Below, piece after piece: positions 36,051 through 47,599 of a stretch of 64,000 nucleotides of DNA (positions are counted from its first letter, which is position 1; the number at the start of each line of letters is the position of its first letter). The translations under genes were made by a program, and so were the position numbers. The notes under the pieces are model-generated. The model had not been told where the DNA came from, made no database searches, and worked only from the letters and a program-made list of their open reading frames with translations. Source of the stretch: Zygnema cylindricum (Eukaryota; Streptophyta; Zygnematophyceae; Zygnematales; Zygnemataceae); NCBI GenBank assembly GCA_037447655.1, contig JBBHKE010003366.1, positions 62,001 through 126,000 on the forward strand. The letters run 5' to 3'.

Positions 36051-37127
36051 AAATGTATGCCAGATGGGCGATTTGCATTGGTCAGATACAAGCAGATTCG
36101 ATATGGCAGATCATGTCACACAAGTCACAGTTTAGTTTACTAAAAACGTTTTTAGGGCGGCTGTCACCCATTCCAGTTCCTGTAAAGCCCATAGGCTCTA
36201 ATTAAGTAATTATAGATGTCCTGTATGTCCTATCTCTTTCACGTGCGTTTCTGGATACTAAAACTCGCACAAAAAGCACTTTCACCATCTTAAAGCTAAA
36301 AAAACGGGAAATTCTTCCATAAAATAACATGGAACTACCTCAATAGTACAATTGTTAGCCATTGAGAGCATGGCAAAAGTTGATTACTTGATTTCATACA
36401 AACATTCGATTTTTTGGCCTTACATCAGATCAAATCATATCATTCCATCCTATAACAAAACGAGAAAATATCACATCGTTGCAATCATATCGATAATGTC
36501 TCGATACTAACCACCAATATATCGGCATGTTATTGTGGCATGATACACACACCTAAATGTAATTATGGATTATTTAGATTCAATCACATACCATGTTTAG
36601 TTGTTTGCCATAGACAAAAGTCATTTAAAACCCCAAGATTTCTTTCCCATGTTTTTCTTTAATACAAAAAGTAGTGTGACTGTACACGAGGCGAACTAAA
36701 TGGACAAACCACCTCTTAAAAGCACAGCTTCCTCTATTTACAATCGTTCATTGTAAAGATACCAAAAAACTTGTCCACCTTTTCAATAAAGATTTCAACT
36801 GTCTCTACTGCTGCAATCTATTCCTCTGTACTTTCACTCTATTGAAATTTCACTTCAAGTCGAGACTTGAAACTGGAACAGTGGATACAAAAGCTAAAAC
36901 CCTATACAGCCTTCTCTTGTTCATCTGAATCTGTCTGTCCACTTGTAGCATTCGGATTCGTCCAGATAGGGAGAGGGAGAGGGAGATAATAACTCATATA
37001 CAATTAAGTTGTCATCGGGGAACAAAAATTGTACCCTCAAAGAGATCTTGCCAGAGTTGGCAATCTTGCCAGTTATTCTCTGTTGAAGATTCTTCTGATA
37101 TTTGCATTCTATTGCAAATTTATTGTG
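36051..37127. other. FKBP13 3' region and intergenic DNA
   Basis: AT-rich sequence between the zinc-finger relic and the FKBP13 stop codon. It must include the FKBP13 3' UTR on the minus strand. No other gene is recognised. Confidence 0.5.
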
Positions 37128-39429
37128 TTATGCCTTTCCAACAAATTCCACATCAAAGATAAGCGTCGAGTTCGGTGGTATGACACATGATGCTGGTACA
37201 TAAGAAAAAACACAGAAACAAAAAAAAAAGCATCACCGGTTAATCAAAAATATTACTAATCACCATTAAGAGCTGAAGAACTGCCTTGCCAGAAATATGA
37301 CGAAGGACCAATTACATCATCATTTGTTCTCGTTTCTATCTCACAAGCCCCAAACCAGCTTTAGTTCAAGATAAAAATCACTTAGACAAAACGGCATGTA
37401 AAAAAGTAGCATAACCAAGAAACTATCAAGCAACCATTACAATAAACTTGGCCAAAGATTAAAACTCAGAATCAACAACAAAAAATAAAGAATCATTTTC
37501 ATTTATCCTTTTTGCTTTCAATTTATCATGACTTACCTCCTCTGCATCCAGCGCCTCTGGCACCATATGCGAGCTCAGCCGGGATTTTCAAAGTACGTTT
37601 TCCCCCAGCAAGCATAGAAGGAATGTCAGTTGTTCCAAGAATTCCCTGATCCCAGCCCTTAATCACCTGCTCCCTCCCAAAAAACACCCGTCTTTAGCAC
37701 TGTTAGTTTTGTTACCGGAATAGCCATCATTTCAAAAAACTACACTTAGAATGTTACTGAACTTGTCATACAAGAATTCGACATTCGCAGGACATCTGAG
37801 AGAAATTTCTGATAACAGCAAAACTCACTAAACTTGCAAATACAAACATAAGCAACCAAAATACAGACCCTGAAGCGAAATCTTACCTCTCCCACTCCAA
37901 CACGAAACACAAGGGGGCGACCACGGTTATAGCTGCTATCAAAAACAGTTCCATCGAGAAGCTTTCCTGTGTAGTGTGCCTGCAACACCCACAAATCACA
38001 ATAGAAACTGAGGATGAAATAAACTGCACAAAGTCAAGAATAGCTAAAGAAGCACAACTCATTTACTCATTCGATAAACATTCTCCTGGTTCGAAGGACA
38101 CTAATAAACAAAATCACATACCAAACACTCCTTCGCCAATTTTTACATTTCAACTTTGACAACTGGAAAACTTAGTAGGTTTAGACAAAATCAGGTTGCA
38201 CGAACACACATCATCACAACATTCAAACAACATAAAACTAGACATGTTAACATGAATAAATTACAAATAGGCTAACATATAGCAGAACAACATTTTCCGG
38301 GACATACATCATGACACTAACCACTAATACAAATTAACATGCTTAAACATACCGAAGTTACAAACCAGCAATGCTCAAAACACCCACAAACCACATTAAT
38401 GCACATTTGCCACACCAATTAGATGATCCACAAAAAGTAAGAGAATACAATAGACTTAAATTCAAATCACTGTGATTCACTCTAGTATTGTGGAAAAGTT
38501 TAGAAGAATTGCATTTAGTACTAATAACATACAGTACTGAAAAAAAAATTGCCAGCATACGTAGCTGCATTCTTGTTTTTCCTAATTACTTCTCAGCTTC
38601 CTTACCCAAGGAAAAAAAATAAACTAGAACAAAAGGTCCAACTCTGCTATTACTTTCCGTTCAAATGTTTAACAATGGTGTAATTTTCTTAAAAAATGCC
38701 ATACATGTTATGGACATAATCCATTCACATAGTCAAAGCTGCTTTTCAATGCATTGGGAAAAAAAAACTAAAACACTACCTAAGCAGATAATAACCACAG
38801 TCCTCCCTTGGAAGGATCTCCATAACCTTTCACAAGATAGTTCTTAACAAAACAACTCCATCACATCCTCACAAAACAATTCCAAAACCACCATAGATCG
38901 CCAAAACAACATTTCAAAAACAATGAATGTCATTTCTCTTGCAAGACTTAGCTATCCATTTAGCCTCCTCTCCTACCTTAATCAGCATCCCTTTCTCTGC
39001 CTCCACACCGCTTCCAACGACAGAATCACAAAACTCGATCCCGGATGATGTCGTGGCGAGTTCACACGTGGCAGAAAGAGCTGCCCTGGCTTCTGCCCTT
39101 TCCATGGCTGCCATCCCTAACGCTGCTGCAGCAGCTGCAACAGTTGTGCGATTAACAACACAGCGGCGACCAACAATAGGCTGAGGAGCGATAAAAGAAG
39201 GAGAGAGAGAAGAAGAGGCGAGAGAGAGGAGGACAGGGTTAGTAGGAGGAGAAGGAAGTGATGGAGAGGGAGAAGACGAAGGAGGGAGAGGATCAACGTG
39301 TGACGATGAGGTGATAGGTTGCAAAGATATTATAGCGCATTTAGGAGAAAGAGAGATGGAAAGGGATGGTTTACGCGACAGAGAGGGGAGAACAAGCGAG
39401 GACGAGAGAGTAGCAGTGTAGGAAGCCAT
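37128..39429 (-). CDS. FKBP13: FKBP13, thylakoid-lumen peptidyl-prolyl isomerase (four exons)
   Basis: Exons on the minus strand are 39429-38977, 37979-37887, 37666-37537 and 37192-37128, all phase-consistent with GT-AG introns, giving 246 residues. The Ser/Pro-rich stroma-targeting part (1-85) is followed by a twin-arginine (88-89), an Ala-rich core (97-108) and a processing site near AEARAA (112-117). This is a Tat-type lumenal targeting signal. If the mature chain starts at residue 118, cysteines fall at mature positions 5, 17, 106 and 111, exactly the two redox disulfides known for Arabidopsis FKBP13. The FKBP domain carries [43 protein letters not shown] and [15 protein letters not shown]. 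The family member acts in the lumen, is thioredoxin-sensitive and binds the Rieske protein precursor; that is established for the family, not seen here. Confidence 0.97.
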
Positions 39430-39589
39430 GGCTATGAAAAACAGATTATTATTGCCAAGAAATTGTGTAACTCTACCGTTGGATTGCAGGAAGAGGGAAG
39501 TCTTAAGCTTTAATTTGAAACTACAGCACTGTACTGTATTGTACTTTGAAGAGCTTTGTTGAGAGAATTTTCAGGGCAGTGTTTACAAA

Positions 39590-39660
39590 ATCTGATTGGC
39601 TCTAAATAAATAGAATGTTCGGAGAATATATTGAGCCGCGGTGAAGGAATCTGATTGGCT
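39590..39660 (-). promoter_or_regulatory. Paired CCAAT boxes upstream of FKBP13
   Basis: The 12-bp segment TCTGATTGGCTC occurs twice 59 bp apart (CCAAT cores, minus strand, at 39594-39598 and 39653-39657). They lie about 165 and 225 bp upstream of the FKBP13 start codon. The spacing and orientation suit NF-Y binding. This is inference from motif and position only. Confidence 0.5.
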
Positions 39661-40620
39661 CAAGAAAAATAAAGGTCCCCTATCGTTAACGAGTTGCACA
39701 AATTTTTTATACAAAACTAAAAATTGACAAAATGTACAGAGGCAACATGGATGGGGAATGTTTGTACTTTGCTTTCCTCTGGCACATTTGAATAATTGAA
39801 TAGCACCCAGTAATCGCACGCCACGTGTTTTAAAAAGAGCATATGCTAAAGCTGAAAACTGACATTGTGGTACCAGAACTTGAAAGAAAAGCAACGTGTC
39901 AATATTTAGGAATTAGTACAGATAAGCGCAAAGCATATGCAGCTTTGCGCGCAGAGAATTTCCAATGTACTATATCTAAATAACTTCCATCGCTGATTTC
40001 ACGTTTCATCGTTTGTCTCTTTGGATATTTCCATTTTATCCGTGCCGCTCCGAAGACTTTTTAAGTAGAATAAATACATGGCACATAGCAGCTAAGATGC
40101 GACATTTTAAATAATAAGGTACGTATTTGAACTCGCTCCAGCGTTTCACTCACGTCCAACTATCCCAAGATGATCTGCAAACTATCGTCACCGACTGCCA
40201 CCTGTCATATCAAGCAGATTCAAAAAACAAAAAGCACGTGAACGCAAATCTACTTTTTTGGCCTCGTGCCGTGTCATCAGTAAAATATTCGTGTAACCAA
40301 TAAAAGTGCTCCAACACCTTACCACTTCCAAATCAGCAGATAACCGCCAGCCAGCAATGCAGTCTATGCGCCACGCTGCTCCCACCTTTTTCTCAATGTC
40401 CAAGGTGGACGGACACGAATATTACTCCTGTTGGTCACCTATCCGAGAGGTACGGTATGGGAGTATCTGTATGCTTTCTACTGTTTGACGATCTTAAACT
40501 GCTCCAAGATTCGTTAGAATTGATTCCAGCTGTTCACATGTTCGGTTCGTCACCAATCACGGGCCATTCACATGTCGGGGGAAGCGTTCCCTTATTTCTG
40601 TGACTTTTCCGATGTACGGC
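39661..40620. other. Intergenic DNA upstream of FKBP13
   Basis: No gene recognised. It is moderately AT-rich with only short unsupported open frames. Confidence 0.5.
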
Positions 40621-40673
40621 CAATTTACCGCTTCTGGTGCCAGAAACAGTAACAGCAGGGCTTATGTTCACAC

Positions 40674-40726
40674 TTAGCTTCAGTTAGGGCTTTAGCTTCA
40701 GTTAGGGTTTTAGCTTCTGTTTGACA
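40674..40726. repeat. 18-bp repeat carrying a telo-box
   Basis: The unit TTAGCTTCAGTTAGGGYT occurs at 40674 and 40692, with a partial third at 40710. The junction TTAGGGTTTTAG is a plant telo-box (complement AAACCCTAA), a motif usually found near promoters of growth-related genes. No adjacent gene was found. Confidence 0.65.
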
Positions 40727-41034
40727 GCAGGAGAGTTTCGAAGTAAAACGGCGCGAGCGGCGGGCATAAATTTTAAGCAGGGAAGTAGGAATATCAAAAA
40801 GATATGGGACACTATTTAGTGTACGCTTGTCACATACAATTTTTGGATGCCCGAGAAAGGAACGTTTACCGGAAGCCAACCGTCCGAGAATGTCGGTGGA
40901 GAGCATTTAAGGGGTATGTGCCCATGCACTTAAGGATTTTTTTCTGACGTCTTCCTCAAAAATTGATTGCCGAACCGATAAAAACTTTCGGCGTACAGAT
41001 AAACTGATAAAGTGACGAAACCGAAGTACAATTA

Positions 41035-42660
41035 TGTGGTATCGTGTAACTCTGTATGTACTTCAATTTGTCGTCTTCATTTTTCAGTCCACCGCCACCC
41101 TATGCCAAATTTTCAGACTAAGGGCACTTTCCCATGTGCTAAAGTTACAGTTATTTTGTGTCGTTTTCCTCTATAACTTGGAAAAAAACGAAAAAATCTG
41201 CAGCCGTACCAAAATATTGAAATTGCCACCGTACAAGTTGCGTTACCGTAAAACTTTATGCGTACTGCAGTTTGTCGTCTAGCGAGATGAAATTTGTCTT
41301 CTAGCACGTTTCGACCCACTTTCGCGTCCTTTCAACTCATTTTCAAACTTTATATAAAATCACATCGCGAGGTGATTTTAAATATAGTTCCACGAGGTGA
41401 GCGAATAGGCAGACTCTGTCCCACGTGTCAGAATTTTTTGACAATTTTTGTGCGCGGAGTACAACAAAAAAAACACACAGCACGTTTACAACCTGTGCGT
41501 GACTTTTTTCCGTGAGCTCTTTCCCGTACAAGGGCCGAGGAGGGGTCTCGACAAACGGACGCCATTTCGCAAAAGCGAAGTCCCGTGAAGGCGCCTCTCT
41601 CTCTCTCTACCTCTCCCATTACCGGGTCTATCTCACAATTTTTGCAACGAAAAACGTCTATAATGGTATCAAATGAAAGATCTCTGAAAACAATTTCTTT
41701 TGACTTTCTTTGGGCATATTTTGATGGCAAGTAGAGTGAGAAAAGAAAAAAAAATAGAATCGGGAAACCATGGCGAAAAGTTTTAGAATTTATGACGTCG
41801 GCGCTGTCATAGTTAGGCGTGGCGTCATAATGTCACAAACCCTAAACATCTGCAATGCCTCCACGTCGAAAAAGTGGCGTACAAACATTGCGAAGTGACA
41901 GAAACTGTTCAGTGTGCGGGTGGACGTCTGAAATTCAAGCCAAGTGGAAGTTTCGAAAACATGGTGTGTACCGTTTGTGTGTCACATGGTACATGTCTAC
42001 GCTTGTCACTTTTTGAAGTAACAATTTATTTGCGCTTACATCGAGATGCTCTGAAACTGTACAGAGAATCTTCGCTAGAGCAAAGATACAAGATGAAAGT
42101 TTCGGTTACATGGGAAAGTACCCTATGGGTAATTCCGCATGTACTAAAGTTACAGTTATTTTCTCTCGTTTTCCTCCATAACTTAGAAAAAAACCAAAAA
42201 ATCAGCAGCCGTACCAAAAAAATGAAATTGCTACCGTACAAGTTGCGTTACCTTATATGTACCAAAGTTTGTCGTATAATGCGATGTAGTTTGTCGTGTA
42301 GCGCGTTTCGACCTACTTTCGCGTCCTTCTAGCTCATCTTCAATCTTTACATGAAATAAACTCGTGAGGTGATTTTAAACGAAGTTCCATAAGGTGAGCA
42401 AATAGGCAGATGATATCAAACGTGTCGAAAGTTTATGACATTTTTTGTGCGCCAAATACCAAGAAAAAACCCACTGCACGTTTTCAGTCTGTGCGTGACT
42501 TTTTTTCAGTGCGTTTTTTTCCGTACATGGGTCATGGAGGGGGTCTCGACCAACGGACGCCATTTCGCAAAAGCGAAGTTCGTGAAAGCGCATCTCTCTC
42601 TCCCTCACCCACTACTGTATCGCATCTATCTCACAATTCTTGCAATGAAAAAAGTTAATA
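41035..42660 (+). repeat. R-family non-coding repeat, two tandem copies
   Basis: A ~1.02-kb unit occurs at 41035-42060 and again, truncated, at 42060-42660. Shared landmarks are AAAGTTACAGTTATTTT, GCCGTACCAAAA, GTTTCGACC.ACTTTCGCGTCC, AGGTGATTTTAAA, CGGACGCCATTTCGCAAAAG, TATCTCACAATT.TTGCAA and ATGGTATCAAATGAAAGATC. Relatives lie at 45484-46210 and 48890-49790 (same strand), at 46640-47590 (opposite strand), with a short piece at 48040-48260. No coding potential is conserved between copies. Confidence 0.8.
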
Positions 42661-43580
42661 ATGGTGTCGTGCATGAGAGACAAGCAAGCAAACATGCATC
42701 ACAACCAGCAAAGTCATGCTCACAAACATATATACCAACGAAAAAAAATATGAAAAGACAAAAAATATATACACCGTGAGAAGGAAAATATGTGAATATG
42801 ACACAATGAAAAAGGGAAGAATACTCCCCTAAGGTGAGATGGACCCCATAATCGTATACTAAGCCACGAGGTAACCACTAGGCTCTCGGGTCTTTATTGT
42901 ATTCTCTACAAGAGTTATCTCGAAGAGGAAACAAAGCAAATAAATAATTTCAACCAAAACAAGGAAAAATCCCAAAATTTGGTCAAAATCCACTTCCCCA
43001 CTCTCAACCGAAATGCAAGCAAAACAAACACAAACACTCCAAACCGTTTCGTTGCCCGTAGAAGGCGCAGCCAAATCTGGATGCCTCTCCACACGAACTT
43101 CACTCCACCACTTCCCAAAAATGACACAAGTTGGAGGGAAACCTTCCGGACTTGGCTTTGAGCCGTGTGGATTAAAGAGCGTGGGCATAAATACAAGGTA
43201 AATGTTCTTAACCTATCTATCCTCTATAGCTAGCTAGCAAAAGAAAGAGAGAAACGTGAGCAATCGGTGAGAGAGAGCAAGAAAGAAGCTCAATCACTAA
43301 GAGAAAATTCTTGTCCAAAAGCTAAAATTCTCTAAGTCTGAGAATTAGCCTAAGTAGGAGCTACGCTAGGCCTAAGCAAAAATAGCCTACGTCTAGCCTA
43401 CTTTACATGCATGAAACTACATAAGATGTTGGCCAATAGGCGGCCAGCATCCTTTGCCGTACGCCTGACAAAATCCACTGTCCGAGGGTAAAAACTCTCC
43501 CTAACTACATGTGCGCGAACCTACATGGGTTCGCGACTTAAATATATAAGAGGTATAAAAGCGTCGCCGATACTCCCAAA
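42661..43580. other. Intergenic DNA, possible degraded LTR-like segment
   Basis: It contains ACTAGGCTCTCGGGT near 42888, a TATA-like GCATAAATACA at 43187 and a purine-rich GAGAGAGCAAGAAAGAAGC stretch. These could be fragments of a promoter or LTR, but no partner repeat in the window supports that. Confidence 0.3.
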
Positions 43581-43601
43581 CTTCGCGATTCAGTGCCAAA
43601 C

Positions 43602-43835
43602 GATACTTCGCGTCGATACTCCCGAAATCACGTGCATACGCACGAAACAAAACCTATCGCACGAAACGAAACTTATCGCACGAAATATTCCAAAAATCGT
43701 GCGGCGTCGCCAAAACAATATTTCGCGTCCATACTTTGAAAATCGTGTACCTACGCACGAAATGAAAAGGATCGCACGAAATACTTAAAACCGCAATATG
43801 GCGCACGAAATGAAAAGTATCGCACGAAATTAGTA
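43602..43835. repeat. ~110-bp tandem duplication with ATCGCACGAAA motifs
   Basis: The segment from TTCGCGTC.ATACT through ACGCACGAAA and ATCGCACGAAA is present twice in direct order, at about 43608-43712 and 43722-43830. The shorter motif CGCACGAAA recurs at least seven times. The array is CpG-rich compared with its surroundings. Confidence 0.7.
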
Positions 43836-43898
43836 CGGTTCAAGACACATAAATAAATGAACCGACGCGAAATTTCGCACGTGCGAACGAAACAACTG

Positions 43899-44389
43899 CA
43901 CCGTGAATCGCTATTAGCGTAATAAAAAAGTATAGCGTAATGAAACAATTAGCGTACTTTACGGTAAATTGTGTTTTTTCGGGTACACCATGATACTAAT
44001 TTATCATGTACTTCTAATTTGTAAACTGCTTTGTAAAAATTTTCGGCACATAATATATCCACACTAAAACATGTAGATGTACGAAATTGTTAAAATCGTA
44101 CGCCGTCGCGTTTTTTTGACATCTGCGTATTCCGGAAAATATTTACGCAATTATATATTATTATATTTTATGTACTTTTAAACTTAAAAATGTACGAAAT
44201 AGTACAGATCTGGCAGTCCGTTCACAACACTATTTAAAAGGGCACTAAATTACAGTTATGAACCGTATTGAGCGGGGTACCTCTAATAACGTGCAAAAAC
44301 ATTTAGCATACTTTTTTCTATTTGAGAATTTGCCCCAAAAAAAGGGGTACCCCAATTAGCGTCATGTACGCTAATAGCGATTCACCTTG
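43899..44389. mobile_element. MITE-like inverted-repeat element, copy 1
   Basis: The left end CACCGTGAATCGCTATTAG and right end CTAATAGCGATTCAC are inverted repeats of each other over about 15-20 bp. The ~490-bp interior is AT-rich and non-coding. Related ends occur at 27643, 49793, 50309 and 56302. Confidence 0.65.
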
Positions 44390-44585
44390 TAGACGTGCGT
44401 GCATCAACTCGTGCGTGCTTGCATGAAATCGCGCGTGCATGCATAAAATCGCGCGCGAATGCCTAAACCGTACGTGCATGCAAAATACCGCGCGTGCGTG
44501 CGAAATACCGCGCGTGCATGCATTATATCGTGCGCGCACGACGAATATCGCGTGCGTGGGCATGATATCGTGCGCGCGGGCAACC
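44390..44585. repeat. CpG-rich GCGCGTGCATGC tandem array
   Basis: Degenerate units of about 20-25 bp built around CGCGCGTGCATGCATAAAAT run for nearly 200 bp. CpG and TGCATGC content is very high against an AT-rich background. Alternating purine-pyrimidine runs could adopt Z-DNA. No gene is present. Confidence 0.8.
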
Positions 44586-44609
44586 GACACGATGCGGCAT
44601 GACAATGGT

Positions 44610-45475
44610 TAGAGATCGCAAACGGTCAACCGAAACCGTGACCGACCGTTAACCGACCGCCCGCGCCGGATCCGGAACGGATTCGGTTGCCAAATTTTGG
44701 GGGTCGGGCGGTTACGGTCGGTTGACTCACCATAGAAAAAAAAATCGGTCAGTTACGGTCGGTCAAACAAAAAACCAAAAAAAAATAAAAATTTGTACTT
44801 TTTTTTCCAACATTATTGTTCTTTGTACTTTTGGTATTGTGGAAGTACGTGGCATCATGATTAGCGTCGCAAATCTGACACGGTACTAACACTATTCATT
44901 TCGCGAATCTTACAAAAAGATAATCCAACATTCATGTACTTTGTACTCTTTGGCATCGTGGAAGTACGTGACATCATGATTAGCGTCGCAAATCTGACAC
45001 GGTACTGTAGTAAGCTATTTATTTCGCAAATCAAAGGGAACGCGTCAAAGCGTCGCAAATCTGACACGAGTACACTATTCATTTCGAAAATCTTAGGGAA
45101 CGCGACAAAGCGTCGCAAATCTGACACGGTAGTACAGTATTCATTTCGCAAATCGTAGGCAACGCGACAAAGCGTCGCAAATCTAACAAAGTAGTACACT
45201 ATTCATTTCGCAAATCTTAGGGAACGCGACAAATTGTAATTATTGGCTTATTCCGTCGTACATTGACTAATTTTGTACTTTTTCGGTTACGGGCGGGCAC
45301 GGTTAGTCGCGAAAAATCAAGATTCGGTTAATTTTTTTTTTCGTAAACGACGGTCGGTTAACGGTTAACAATTTTGGAGCGTGACAAAACTCGGTCGGGC
45401 GTCGGTTACTCAGATTTTGAAAAAAAAAAAACGGTCGGTTTCGGGTATGATTTTTTTTTACTTTTGCGACCTCTG
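44610..45475. mobile_element. Non-autonomous hAT-type element with 8-bp target duplication
   Basis: The terminal inverted repeat TAGAGATCGCAAA pairs with TTTGCGACCTCTG at the right end. Identical 8-bp flanks ACAATGGT lie at 44602-44609 and 45476-45483, the length typical of hAT transposition. Both subterminal zones carry many CGGTCGGTT-type motifs in both orientations, the kind of sites hAT transposases bind. The centre holds five ~62-bp units with GCGTCGCAAATCTGACACG (44865-45230). The 866-bp element has no transposase frame. Confidence 0.85.
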
Positions 45476-45483
45476 ACAATGGT

Positions 45484-46210
45484 ATCAAATGAAAGATCTC
45501 TAAAAACGATTCCGTTTGACTATCTTTGGGTGTATTTTGATGGCAAGTAGAATGAAAACAAACTAAAAAACAAAATCGGGAAACCATGGCGTAAAGTTTT
45601 AAAATTTGTGATGTCGATGCTGTCATAATTTGAGCATGACGTCAAAATGTCACAAACCCTAAACATCTACAATGTCACAAGTAGCTAGACGTCTACAACC
45701 TTCGCTATTTTGTAAACGTCATCAATTGTAGCGGGTTTTGTAGACGTCTACAACCATCACAAATTACACCTACGTCTACACCCGTCACAATCTAAAGTAA
45801 CGATTTCATTTCTTTACATACGAATGCTCTGAAATTAGTACAGAGAATCTTCATTAATAACAAAGTTACAAGACTAAATTTCGGTTACATGCAAAAGTAC
45901 CCAAAGAGCACTTTACCATGTAACCGAAACTTAGGGTGCGTCTCCATGTGCCAATGTAAGGGTTTTTTTCTATCGTTTTCCTGTAAAACTTAAAGCCGTA
46001 CCGCATAAGTTTCAACTGTACAAAAAAATAGAAAAAAGTAAAAGTACATTTTGCGTCATCGTCGAAATTAGGATGTACTACATGTTGTCGTCTTGTGTTC
46101 TTCGACCCACGGCCACGCCAAAAAACATCATCTTCAAACTTTTCTATAAAACACACAGACGGTGTGTTTTAAAACAATGATTTTTTGAAAAACAAATAGG
46201 AACACGTATT
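45484..46210 (+). repeat. R-family repeat, copy 3
   Basis: It begins ATCAAATGAAAGATCTCT and continues collinear with 41665 onward. Its middle carries iterated GTCTACAACCRTCRCAA motifs (45690-45790). It starts directly at the right target duplication of the hAT-type element. Confidence 0.75.
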
Positions 46211-46639
46211 AGGACGTGTGAAAAAAAATTACAAAAATTTCAAATAAATTTAAGCGACAGCGAAAGGTACAATATTTGCTATGTTGTGTCCATTTGCGTC
46301 TAGGGACAACGAAGAAAAGTACACATTTCTTTTGGTTTTGTCTGTTTGAGCTTGGTACGGATTTCATCTCGCTAGGGGTATCAAGATTCCGATTCCATTT
46401 CACGTCGAGCGGGCAGGCGACGCAAAGGCAAACTGCATCTTCTTCAACCGTGGAAGGGCGAAAATTCATGCGACGTCACAAGCAGCTAGGAAAAATAACG
46501 TGGGTCATCACAGATTGTAGGCGTTGACAGCCATCAATGGCATTGTAAAAGTATACAATCGTCACACCCTTAAGTAACTATGTCATTTTACACACATGGA
46601 CGCCTAAAATCCGAGTCCGCCGAATCTGCCCTAAAAAAC

Positions 46640-47590
46640 AAAGCTTTTTTGCTAAGTTACAAGAATATGGTTGTAACTTTGTTATTTAGGGAAGATTCTC
46701 CGAACTACTTTTATAACATTCCAATGTAACGTAATTAACTTGTTACTTTTAAAAGTGACGGATGTGAACATGGTGTAACTTGTGACGGTTGTAGTCGACT
46801 AAAAAAATCACGACAATTGATGACATTTACATAATAGTGACTGTTGTAGGCGTCTAGCTACTTCTGACATTGTAGATGTTTAGGATTTGTGACATTTTCA
46901 CGTCACGCTCAATTATGACGGCGTCGACGTCGATGGTTTCCCGATTCTGTTTTTCCGTCGCTTCTCAATCTACTTGCCATCGAAATACTCCCAAACATAG
47001 TAAAAAGAAATCGTTTTTATATATCTTTCATTTGATACCATTATTGACGTTTTCATTGCAAAAATTGTGAGATAGACGCGGTGGTGGGAGAGGGAGAGGG
47101 AGAGAGACGCTTTCACGGACTTCGCTTCTACAAAATGCCGTCCGTTGGTCGATACCCCTCCACGGCCCCCGTACGGAAAAAAACGCACCGGAAAAAGTAA
47201 CGCACAGGCTATGAATGTCCAGTGGGTTTTTATTTTTGTACTCCGTGCACAAAAATTGTCAAAACCCTCAGACGTGTGCGACAACATCTGCATATTTTCT
47301 CACATCGTGGAACTTTGGTTAAAATCACCTCGCGAGTTGATTTTATGTAAAGTTTGAAGATGAGCTGGAAGGACGCGAAAGTGGGTCGAAACGCGTTAGA
47401 TGACAAACTACATTGTGTTAGATAACAAACTGCAGTGAATTCATTGTTTTAAGGTAACGCAAATTATAAGGTGGTAATTTCATTTTTTTGGTACGGCTAC
47501 GGATTTTCTCGTTGAGGGCTAAGTTATAGAGGAAAACGAGAGAAAATAACCGTAACTTTAGCACATGGGAAATTGCCATAAAAGTCGACA
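46640..47590 (-). repeat. R-family repeat, inverted copy
   Basis: Reverse complement of the unit at 41115-41870, carrying GGACGCGAAAGTGGGTCGAAAC, TTGATACCATTATTGACG and GGTTTCCCGATTCTG in mirror order. Together with the forward copies it can form a long foldback of about 0.7 kb. Confidence 0.75.
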
Positions 47591-47599
47591 ACCTCGAGA

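Noticed and set aside
40625-40906. Minus-strand frame with TEAKTLTEAKALTEAK
   Set aside because: Repetition comes from an 18-bp DNA repeat with a telo-box; no other coding evidence.
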